Positions 1-5,957 of a DNA stretch of 6,256 nucleotides are shown piece after piece. The number at the start of each line of letters is the position of its first letter. Position 1 is the first letter of the stretch. Under the pieces are notes generated by a model. The model did not search any database, was not told the origin of the DNA, and saw nothing but the letters and a program-made list of their open reading frames with translations. Source of the stretch: Patescibacteria group bacterium (lineage in GTDB: Bacteria > Patescibacteriota > Saccharimonadia > Saccharimonadales > CAIOMD01); NCBI GenBank assembly GCA_030917025.1, contig JAUPVN010000011.1, positions 1 to 6,256 of the forward strand, given 5' to 3'. Position numbers and translations under genes: made by a program.

Positions 1-36
1 AAGCCAAACAATAACAATCAGATTATTGATTTTTGA
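1..36 (+). CDS. Possible 3' end of an upstream gene (partial)
   Basis: Frame 1 is open from the left edge and reads KPNNNNQIIDF before a TGA at 34-36. An asparagine-rich hydrophilic tail would suit a protein C-terminus. Frame 2 is also open, to a TAG at 53-55, so the frame choice is not secure. Eleven codons are too few to identify a product. If real, the gene ends just upstream of the small membrane protein and probably belongs to the same transcription unit, since I see no convincing promoter or terminator between them. Confidence 0.25.
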   Translation, partial: KPNNNNQIIDF

Positions 37-59
37 TATTAGAACTTGGGGATAGCAAC

Positions 60-296
60 ATGAAAGCATATTTACCTAATAAAACAGAGATAGCGACTTT
101 ATTACTTGGTCTTGGTTTGGGTATAGTGCTATCTCTGAGTGGTAGTTTATCTTTTGTTTTGTTAATATTGTGGCCTATATTTTTTATTGCCACCCCACTG
201 CTGTATATAATTGGTAAAAGAAAAATCAATTCAAACAAAGAATCATCAAGCATAGAATTATCTCCTAAGAATAATAAAAATAATACTAATGACTAA
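60..296 (+). CDS. Small hypothetical membrane protein with two predicted transmembrane helices
   Basis: I do not recognise this 78-residue protein. Two hydrophobic segments, at about residues 11-27 (glycine/leucine rich) and 31-51 (rich in F, I, L, with W38 and two prolines), are separated by a short SGS turn. They are followed by a basic KRK cluster at 53-55 and a hydrophilic Asn/Lys/Ser-rich tail. Lysines at both ends suggest a hairpin with both termini in the cytoplasm. The frame stays open back to a TTG at 33, which would add nine residues. I prefer the ATG at 60 because a weak purine-rich GGGGAT lies just upstream and MKAY is a more ordinary beginning. The last 8 bp overlap the start of the uracil-DNA glycosylase gene, so the two are probably translationally coupled. 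A real gene is likely because of its position, overlap and clear membrane pattern. Its function cannot be inferred. Confidence 0.65.
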   Translation: MKAYLPNKTEIATLLLGLGLGIVLSLSGSLSFVLLILWPIFFIATPLLYIIGKRKINSNKESSSIELSPKNNKNNTND

Positions 297-876
297 AACC
301 CAAGATTTACAAAATATTAAACAACAGATATTAGATAATAATGTTTGCTCTGATTTAGCTAGCCAGGCAACACAACTAGTTTTTGGGTCTGGCAACCCAG
401 ATGCAAATATTGTATTTGTTGGCGAAGCCCCAGGTAAAAACGAAGATTTGGTAGGTGAGCCCTTTGTTGGGAAAGCTGGACATTTATTAGATGATATGTT
501 ACAATCAGTACACATTGATAGAAACCAAATTTATATCACCAATATTGTAAAATATAGGCCTCCTAAAAATCGCGATCCGCTCCCGCTAGAAAAAGCAGCG
601 TTTTGGCCATATTTACAAAAGCAATTAGCAATAATTAAACCAAAATTGGTAGTAACATTAGGTAGGCATTCTATGGCAATGTTTGTGCCCCAGGGTAAAA
701 TAAGTGAACTCCATGGCACAACTCAAGAAATTATTATTCAAGATACCGAACAATCTTTTAAATGCACCTTATTAACTCTTTACCACCCCAGTGCAGCAAT
801 ATATCGGGGCAGCGTAAAAACGGCACTTATGCAAGATTTTTCTACAATACCAAGCATGCTAGCCAAACTTAACTAA
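289..876 (+). CDS. Uracil-DNA glycosylase, family 4-like, lacking the iron-sulfur cysteines
   Basis: This 195-residue cytoplasmic repair enzyme should remove uracil from DNA, starting base-excision repair of deaminated cytosine. Motif A is GEAPGKNED (45-53), followed by PFVGKAG (58-64), NIVKYRPPKNR (85-95) and motif B YHPSAAIYRG (165-174), where H166 is the expected catalytic-loop histidine. This is the family 4 (thermophile/Fe-S type, sometimes annotated 'phage SPO1 DNA polymerase-related') pattern, and the length is normal. Family 4 enzymes usually bind a 4Fe-4S cluster through a CxxC near the N-terminus and two cysteines 16 residues apart around the RPP motif. Here the equivalent positions are N18, S21, Y89 and F105, and the only cysteines are C20 and C159. 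The ATG at 289 overlaps the preceding gene by 8 bp and has no clear Shine-Dalgarno, which fits coupled translation. The family call is firm. Activity without the cluster is inferred from the intact catalytic motifs. Confidence 0.93.
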   Translation: MTKTQDLQNIKQQILDNNVCSDLASQATQLVFGSGNPDANIVFVGEAPGKNEDLVGEPFVGKAGHLLDDMLQSVHIDRNQIYITNIVKYRPPKNRDPLPLEKAAFWPYLQKQLAIIKPKLVVTLGRHSMAMFVPQGKISELHGTTQEIIIQDTEQSFKCTLLTLYHPSAAIYRGSVKTALMQDFSTIPSMLAKLN

Positions 877-900
877 GAATGAACACATTAATTAACTACA

Positions 901-905
901 AAGGA
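901..905 (+). promoter_or_regulatory. Shine-Dalgarno that fixes the RNase J start at 912
   Basis: AAGGA lies six bases before the ATG at 912. An in-frame ATG at 879, only two bases after the glycosylase stop, would add 11 residues (MNTLINYKGNN) but has no comparable ribosome-binding sequence, so 912 is the better start. Confidence 0.7.
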
Positions 906-911
906 AATAAC

Positions 912-2999
912 ATGACGGAACAACCAAAACAAAGGCCGCATAAACAGACCGGTTCTAAACCCGCAAAACAACAAATGTCTTTAAGCGCGCCTACTGCATC
1001 ACGCGGAGCGGCAATTAGGGCTCAAAAGAGAGCCCAAGATGACGCCAATAAAGCCTTGCAGCAGTATATGCCAGTTTCTCAAGAAGAAGCCAATACAGAA
1101 ACCCGTGGTCGCGCTAATGTAGTAACAGATGAATACGATAAGCTAAAAATTACCTATCTAGGTGGCCAAGAAGAAATTGGCGAAAAAAACATGCAAGTTT
1201 TAGAGTGGAAAAACCATGCAATAATATTAGATTGTGGTATGTATTTAGGTATAGATTTGCCAGGGGTAAATTATACTATTAACGATACAACATATCTAGA
1301 AACAATTAAGCACAAAATTAAAGCCTATGTTATTAGCCATGGTCACCTAGATCACCTTGGTGGGCTTAAGCATATTGTGCCAAAATTTCCTGCACCAATT
1401 TACGGGACACGTTTTACTATAGGTGTTATAGAAAAAGCCTTTGAAGAAATGCCAAATGAAAGTGATGATTCTTTTGTTGTGCAGACAGTTGTTATGAACA
1501 TGGACAATCACGAACGCCTAAAAATTGGCGATTTTACAGTAGAGCTTGTACGTATAACACACTCTGTACCAGAATCAAGCTGTATTGTAGTAGATACTCC
1601 TGTTGGGCGAGTTATTAACACTGGTGATTGGCGCTTAGACCCAGAACCATTAGACGATAAACCAACAGATGTAGAGCGGCTTAAGCAACTTGGTAAAGAA
1701 GGCGTTTTACTACTGATGAGCGATAGCACAGGAACAAATAATCCTGGGAGAACTCCCACAGAAGATACACTGCAAGAGAGTTTTTATGATGTAATTGGCC
1801 AAGCAGAGGGCCGTATCTTTATTGCGTGTTTTTCTAGTAATATGAACCGTATTCAGATGATAGTAAATGGCGCAGTTGCATCGGGCCGTCGCGTTGCCCT
1901 AGATGGCCGCAGCATGATGAGCTATGCAGAAATTGCAGTACGTCAGGGTATTTTAAAAGTACCAAAAGGTACAGTAACAAGCATGCGTGAAATAGCTAGT
2001 ATTCCAGATGATAAAGTTTTAGTAGTTTGTACCGGTGGCCAGGGCGAGCCAAATGCTGCCTTGCAACGCATGGCAGAGGGTAACCATAATTATATTAAGC
2101 TTAAACCGGGCGATACCGTAGTAGTTAGCTCTACGCCTATTCCAGGTAACGAAGTTAGGTACCAAACTATTGGAAACGAGCTAGCAGAAAAAGGCGTGCA
2201 TTTATATAGGCACCCAACCCACGAGATAGATGGTTGTGGTCCATTACACGTTTCTGGCCACGCCAGGCGTGACGAATATCGTGAACTGTTGCATATAATT
2301 AAACCAAAATATTTTGTGCCAATTTATGCTGGCCATCTAAACAGGCGTTATTACGTGGATATGGCTATAGAAGAGGGCTGGCCTCGTAAAAACACATTTT
2401 TGGTAGGTAATGGTCAAAGTTTGCTGTTAACAGATCACAGCTGCGAGGAAGGCCCCAATGTGCCTCATGGCAATTTGCTGGTAGATCAAACCGGCGCATT
2501 GGTGTCTAATGTAGTTATTAAAGATCGCATAATGATGAGCCAAGATGGCCTTGTAACGGTGGTATTAACGGTAGATAAAAAAACCAGCCAAATTGTTACC
2601 AGCCCAGATATTATAAGCCGCGGCTTTATTTATATGCGCGATAACGAAACATTAATGAGTGATTTGCGTGTAGAACTTAAAAGAGCTGTTGCCCAGCGCT
2701 TTAAACGTGTAGACTTAGAGCGTTTTAAGCAAGAAATTAAAGAACACGTTACGCACTTTTTGTACGATAGAACACAGCGTTCGCCAATTGTTATCCCAGT
2801 TGTAAATGTAATTGGGGGTAGTAGCGGCACAAGTAAAGCAGCCGCCAATAGCCAACAATCAAACAGTGTGCCCATAAAAGATAATTCTTATGCGGCCGCA
2901 CCAGCTCCGCAGTCTATTCATACGTCTCCAAATGATCAAGCTCAACGTTTTGCCGAAATGCGCCGCAAACTTCTTGGTCAAGATCAGAATAAATCATAA
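912..2999 (+). CDS. rnj: Ribonuclease J (metallo-beta-lactamase/beta-CASP endo- and 5' exoribonuclease)
   Basis: RNase J matures and degrades RNA, cutting internally and chewing from the 5' end in the cytoplasm. Numbering from the ATG at 912 gives 695 residues. A 76-residue basic, Gln/Ala-rich extension comes first. The metallo-beta-lactamase core starts at about 77 (LKITYLGGQEEIG) and carries HGHLDH (H143, H145, D147, H148), H217 in ITHSVPESS and D239 in GDWRLD. The beta-CASP part has SDSTGTNNPGRTP, GRSM, TGGQGEP, PIPGNE and HVSGHA (446-451). The C-terminal domain, from about 500, ends near 634, followed by a 61-residue Ser/Ala/Gln tail with a terminal helix-like stretch (AQRFAEMRRKLL). The core of about 557 residues matches the usual family length near 555, so the extra length is all in the two tails. 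Oddly, the PxHGE-type motif, whose histidine normally binds the second metal ion, reads VPIYAGHLNRR, with Y472 in the ligand position. It lies 35 bp after the glycosylase gene, probably in the same operon. Confidence 0.95.
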   Translation: MTEQPKQRPHKQTGSKPAKQQMSLSAPTASRGAAIRAQKRAQDDANKALQQYMPVSQEEANTETRGRANVVTDEYDKLKITYLGGQEEIGEKNMQVLEWKNHAIILDCGMYLGIDLPGVNYTINDTTYLETIKHKIKAYVISHGHLDHLGGLKHIVPKFPAPIYGTRFTIGVIEKAFEEMPNESDDSFVVQTVVMNMDNHERLKIGDFTVELVRITHSVPESSCIVVDTPVGRVINTGDWRLDPEPLDDKPTDVERLKQLGKEGVLLLMSDSTGTNNPGRTPTEDTLQESFYDVIGQAEGRIFIACFSSNMNRIQMIVNGAVASGRRVALDGRSMMSYAEIAVRQGILKVPKGTVTSMREIASIPDDKVLVVCTGGQGEPNAALQRMAEGNHNYIKLKPGDTVVVSSTPIPGNEVRYQTIGNELAEKGVHLYRHPTHEIDGCGPLHVSGHARRDEYRELLHIIKPKYFVPIYAGHLNRRYYVDMAIEEGWPRKNTFLVGNGQSLLLTDHSCEEGPNVPHGNLLVDQTGALVSNVVIKDRIMMSQDGLVTVVLTVDKKTSQIVTSPDIISRGFIYMRDNETLMSDLRVELKRAVAQRFKRVDLERFKQEIKEHVTHFLYDRTQRSPIVIPVVNVIGGSSGTSKAAANSQQSNSVPIKDNSYAAAPAPQSIHTSPNDQAQRFAEMRRKLLGQDQNKS

Positions 3000-3009
3000 G
3001 TATTATTAC

Positions 3010-3038
3010 TTGCAAAATGTAGTAAAATTTGCTATAAT
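3010..3038 (+). promoter_or_regulatory. Sigma70-type extended -10 promoter for ftsK
   Basis: TTGCAA (3010-3015) is separated by exactly 17 bases from a perfect TATAAT (3033-3038), which is preceded by the extended -10 TG at 3030-3031. Transcription would start near 3045, leaving a leader of about 40 bases before the ftsK ATG. The site lies just after the RNase J stop, so ftsK can be expressed independently of the upstream genes. I see no terminator between them, so readthrough is also possible. Confidence 0.75.
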
Positions 3039-3085
3039 ATAGTCATATCGTAAAAAAGTAATAAATACGGTAAAATAAAACAGTT

Positions 3086-5374
3086 ATGGCAAAAAAACGT
3101 AAAACTACTAAACGCTCCAAAAAGAGTACTCAAAAAGTAAAAGATACTTCTCCTAAAACGGTTAGTTATTTTTGGCGCCAAGTTTTTGCATTATTGTTAA
3201 TTATAATTGGTATCTTTTTATTTTTAGGTGCTTTTGGTATGGGTGGTAAATTACCAACTATGTTATTTGATATAACGGCTTGGTTTATTGGCTTTGGGGC
3301 CTATATTTTACCATTTGTGTTCTTTTTTTTGGCAGTTCAAAAACTACGCCACGAAGAATTTATTATTCCTATAACTAAATTATTAGCCAGTATTCTATTT
3401 ATATCTGCTTTATCTGGTATGATGCATGTTTTTATAGATAGATCAGATGCAAAATCTGCTGCCGTAGACGGCACATATGGTGGCCATGTAGGAGATGTTT
3501 TAAGTAGCTTATTGCTAACTTTCTTAAATGAAGTTACAGCATTTATAATACTATTTGTTCTAATGTGGGTAGGCTTTATGTTAATGTTTGGTATTACCCC
3601 TCAACACTTGTGGGCAGCTATAAAAAGGTTATTTATTAAAGAAAAGGCAGAAGAGGGCGAAGAAGAAGATGCAGAAACGCCCAAGCCAAAAGAATTCAAG
3701 CTTAAAGAAACAGTACCCGTTGTTGGTCATAAATATAAAGATCCATCAGAGCCAGAAGAAAAGCAGCTACAGCAAGCACCACGACATGCCACCTTTAAAA
3801 ATTCTGTGGCCACAGGCCTAAGTGCTAAAGAATCTCACGAGGCTTTAGTAACAGCCACAGACCCAAACTGGAAAACTCCACCATTATCTTTGTTAAGCTC
3901 TAAACAAGACAAAGCAGACCCGGGCGATGTTAATGGTAACGCAGAGCGTATCAAACAAGCTATGGGTAATTTTGGTATAGACGTAGAAATGGAAGGTGCT
4001 AATGTTGGCCCCAGGGTTACTCAATATACCCTTAAAACGCCAGATGGTGTACGTATGTCTAAAATTGCTAATTTAAACGATAACATTGCCTACGAGCTAG
4101 AGGCACACTCTGTACGTATAGAGGCCCCTATCCCGGGTAAAAAAGCTGTTGGTATAGAGGTGCCAAATAAAAAATCCGCATCTGTAACACTGCGTGGTTT
4201 ATTAAATAAGCCAGAGTGGCAAGAGGCAATAAAAAAACCGCTAACTTTTGCAGTTGGTCTTGATATTTCTGGTAATCCTATATACCTAGATTTAGCAGAA
4301 ATGCCTCATCTTTTGGTAGCTGGGCAAACCAAAGCCGGTAAATCTGTTATGATAAATATCTTTTTAACAAGCCTTTTGTATCATAACAGCCCCGCAGACC
4401 TAAAGCTTATTTTAGTAGACCCCAAATATGTAGAAATGGAACCTTATAACGATATCCCACATCTATTAACACCAGTGGTAAACGATCCAGAAAAGTGCAT
4501 TAGTGCACTAAAATGGGCGGTAGCAGAAATGGAACGTCGCTATAGGCGCTTAAAAGACGAAAAGCACCGAAATATAGATGAATATAATGCCGCTAAACAA
4601 GAAGAAGGCATGCCATACATTGTAATAGTAATAGACGAGTTGTCAGATCTTATGCAAATGGCAGCGCGAGATGTAGAGGCTTTAATTGTACGTATTGCTC
4701 AAAAAGCTCGTGCCGTTGGTATACATTTAGTTTTAGCAACGCAGCGCCCTAGCGTAGATGTTATTACCGGGCTAATTAAAGCTAATGTGCCTGCACGTAT
4801 GGCATTTACAGTGGCTAGCCAAGTAGATAGTCGTACAATTATAGATAAAGTAGGTGCAGAAGGTTTGCTAGGTAAGGGTGATATGTTACTACTTACATCA
4901 GACTTGCCAAAACCACGCCGTATACAGGGGGCATTAATTAGCACAGAAGAAACAAATAAAGTAACAGAATATCTTAAAGAACAACAACCACCGTCTTATG
5001 ATGACGAAGTTGTTAGTATGCCCGTACAATTTAATGGTAAGGGTGGCATTGTGCCAGAGGCGCCGCAGGGTGGCGCTAGTGGTAGCGGAGACGATGATGT
5101 TTTTAAAGATGCAGTGCAAGTTGTTATAGATAGCGGTAAGGCTAGTACAAGTTTGCTACAAAGGCGTTTGCGTATTGGCTATGGCCGCGCCAGCCGAATA
5201 ATAGATGAAATGGAAGAGCGCGGCATAATTGGCGCCGCTGATGGGTCACGCCCAAGAGAAGTATTAATTAGTAGTATTAACGATTTATACCCACCAGAAC
5301 CATCCGAGATTGGCCCAGAAGGCCCTATACCAGAAGAATCAAACGATCCCAGAGACGAATACTTAACAAGATAA
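3086..5374 (+). CDS. ftsK: DNA translocase FtsK/SpoIIIE
   Basis: This membrane-anchored ATP-driven DNA pump moves chromosome ends through the closing division septum. It has 762 residues, normal for the SpoIIIE/short FtsK type. A Lys/Arg-rich cytoplasmic N-terminus (1-32) precedes about four transmembrane segments (33-51, 63-86, 99-117, 148-171) and an acidic/proline linker from about 188 to 285. The alpha/beta motor domain follows, with the FtsK signature NVGPRVTQYTLK, Walker A GQTKAGKS (413-420, K419), DPKYVEMEPYNDIPHLL, Walker B IVIVIDEL (D517, E518) and ATQRPSVDVITGLIKAN. After a glycine-rich hinge, the winged-helix gamma domain (about 669-730) contains LLQRRLRIGYGRASRIIDEME, which in the family reads short oriented DNA sequences to set direction. 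The Walker A has KA where GS is commoner but still fits GxxxxGKS. The ATG at 3086 has no nearby Shine-Dalgarno. The basic start and the position after a good promoter support it. Confidence 0.96.
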   Translation: MAKKRKTTKRSKKSTQKVKDTSPKTVSYFWRQVFALLLIIIGIFLFLGAFGMGGKLPTMLFDITAWFIGFGAYILPFVFFFLAVQKLRHEEFIIPITKLLASILFISALSGMMHVFIDRSDAKSAAVDGTYGGHVGDVLSSLLLTFLNEVTAFIILFVLMWVGFMLMFGITPQHLWAAIKRLFIKEKAEEGEEEDAETPKPKEFKLKETVPVVGHKYKDPSEPEEKQLQQAPRHATFKNSVATGLSAKESHEALVTATDPNWKTPPLSLLSSKQDKADPGDVNGNAERIKQAMGNFGIDVEMEGANVGPRVTQYTLKTPDGVRMSKIANLNDNIAYELEAHSVRIEAPIPGKKAVGIEVPNKKSASVTLRGLLNKPEWQEAIKKPLTFAVGLDISGNPIYLDLAEMPHLLVAGQTKAGKSVMINIFLTSLLYHNSPADLKLILVDPKYVEMEPYNDIPHLLTPVVNDPEKCISALKWAVAEMERRYRRLKDEKHRNIDEYNAAKQEEGMPYIVIVIDELSDLMQMAARDVEALIVRIAQKARAVGIHLVLATQRPSVDVITGLIKANVPARMAFTVASQVDSRTIIDKVGAEGLLGKGDMLLLTSDLPKPRRIQGALISTEETNKVTEYLKEQQPPSYDDEVVSMPVQFNGKGGIVPEAPQGGASGSGDDDVFKDAVQVVIDSGKASTSLLQRRLRIGYGRASRIIDEMEERGIIGAADGSRPREVLISSINDLYPPEPSEIGPEGPIPEESNDPRDEYLTR

Positions 5375-5408
5375 AATTACAATTTAAGTATACAATTTGT
5401 TTAAATGA

Positions 5409-5437
5409 TTGTTTTTAAGGAGTTATTATGGTACAAT
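5409..5437 (+). promoter_or_regulatory. Probable extended -10 promoter for rpsF-ssb
   Basis: TTGTTT (5409-5414) and TACAAT (5432-5437) are 17 bases apart. The -10 differs from consensus at one base and is preceded by TATGG, supplying the extended -10 TG at 5429-5430. The -35 is weak (TTG conserved only), as is tolerated when TG is present. The ftsK promoter in this window has the same architecture. Transcription would begin near 5444, giving a leader of roughly 64 bases before rpsF. Confidence 0.55.
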
Positions 5438-5455
5438 TACTGTAATATTAACTTC

Positions 5456-5484
5456 AGCTTGTGGCCAAATTGGGTGCACAGGCT
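5456..5484 (+). promoter_or_regulatory. Hairpin in the rpsF 5' leader, candidate ribosomal-protein autoregulatory element
   Basis: AGCTTGTG (5456-5463) pairs with CACAGGCT (5477-5484) over eight base pairs with one G-U wobble. The 13-base loop can form a further small CCA/TGG helix, leaving an asymmetric internal loop of one G against GTG. It sits between the predicted transcription start and the rpsF Shine-Dalgarno (5497-5502), and no T-run follows, so it is not a terminator. Many bacteria carry an S6:S18-binding structure in this leader. That this hairpin is such an element is inference from position alone. Confidence 0.45.
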
Positions 5485-5496
5485 AATAACCAACAG

Positions 5497-5502
5497 AAGG
5501 AG
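5497..5502 (+). promoter_or_regulatory. Shine-Dalgarno of rpsF
   Basis: AAGGAG lies five bases upstream of the ATG at 5508. It is the strongest conventional ribosome-binding site attached to a gene in this window and confirms the rpsF start. It is 12 bases downstream of the leader hairpin, close enough for structure there to affect ribosome access. Confidence 0.85.
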
Positions 5503-5507
5503 TCTTA

Positions 5508-5900
5508 ATGAACAGCTACGAGCTGGCAGTATTGTACGATCCTGATTTAGAGATAGATCTAGAAAAGGCAGAGGGCAAGGTTAAAACCCTAATAACGTCT
5601 CATAAGGGCAGTGTAACCGCAGAAGATAATTGGGGCAAAAGAAAGCTTGCATATCAAGTTAAAGGTCATGATATGGCTGTGTATGTATTTTATACCTTTG
5701 AGGTGCCACCACAGGCAATTAAGCCAATAGAGGCACAATTAAATATAACAGATGAAGTTATTAGGTTTTTGATTACCAAGCCAGACCTAAAAGCTATTAA
5801 AAAAGCAGAATCAATTAAAGCTTCTAAAGCAAAGCATGCTAAAAAATCAGAAGAACCCGAAGCACCTGTTTTAGAAGATCAAGCAGCAACTAAATCATAA
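5508..5900 (+). CDS. rpsF: Small ribosomal subunit protein S6 (bS6)
   Basis: S6 binds the central domain of 16S rRNA as a pair with S18 during small-subunit assembly. The 130-residue product opens with MNSYELAVLYDP, carries WGKRKLAYQVKG (42-53) and the LNITDEVIRFLITK segment (78-91), all typical of bS6. The core is complete by about residue 95. The remaining 35 residues form a charged tail that is first lysine/alanine-rich and then Glu/Pro-rich, a common and variable bS6 extension. The start is fixed by the Shine-Dalgarno at 5497-5502. ssb follows after 57 bp, the usual rpsF-ssb(-rpsR) order. rpsR would be expected just beyond the right edge. Confidence 0.96.
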   Translation: MNSYELAVLYDPDLEIDLEKAEGKVKTLITSHKGSVTAEDNWGKRKLAYQVKGHDMAVYVFYTFEVPPQAIKPIEAQLNITDEVIRFLITKPDLKAIKKAESIKASKAKHAKKSEEPEAPVLEDQAATKS

Positions 5901-5902
5901 AG

Positions 5903-5909
5903 AAAGGAG
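5903..5909 (+). promoter_or_regulatory. Orphan Shine-Dalgarno in the rpsF-ssb gap
   Basis: AAAGGAG begins two bases after the rpsF stop but lies 48 bases before the ssb ATG, far too distant to serve it directly. The nearest frames after it are a TTG at 5913 (MFWCFKIHH, stop 5940-5942, same frame as ssb) and a TTG at 5918 giving only three codons (stop 5927-5929). It may mark a short leader peptide coupled to ssb, or be a remnant. Confidence 0.4.
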
Positions 5910-5918
5910 TGCTTGTTT

Positions 5919-5938
5919 TGGTGTTTTAAAATACACCA
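5919..5938 (+). promoter_or_regulatory. Hairpin between rpsF and ssb
   Basis: TGGTGT (5919-5924) is complementary to ACACCA (5933-5938) with an eight-base A/T loop. No T-run follows, so a factor-independent terminator is unlikely. It lies between the orphan Shine-Dalgarno and the ssb start, where it could modulate ssb translation or mRNA stability. It is short and could form by chance. Confidence 0.35.
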
Positions 5939-5957
5939 CTAAACAACAGTTAAAAAT

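Noticed and set aside
879..911. In-frame ATG at 879 extending RNase J by 11 residues
   Set aside because: It has no ribosome-binding sequence, and the ATG at 912 has AAGGA at a proper distance. The extra residues look like translated leader that includes the Shine-Dalgarno itself.
1508..1759. Minus-strand open frames of 60-85 codons within rnj, ftsK and the glycosylase gene
   Set aside because: They lie opposite genes with clear family motifs, have no ribosome-binding sites and show compositions expected of antisense shadows.
3012..3032. GCAAA...TTTGC inverted repeat after rnj, as a terminator or operator
   Set aside because: It has only five pairs, lies within the ftsK promoter spacer and is not followed by a T-run. 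The match is probably by chance in A/T-rich DNA.
5382..5416. A/T-only inverted repeat (ATTTAA/TTAAAT) followed shortly by TTTTT, as an ftsK terminator
   Set aside because: The stem has no G-C pairs, the loop is 13 bases and the T-run is not adjacent, so a stable intrinsic terminator is unlikely.
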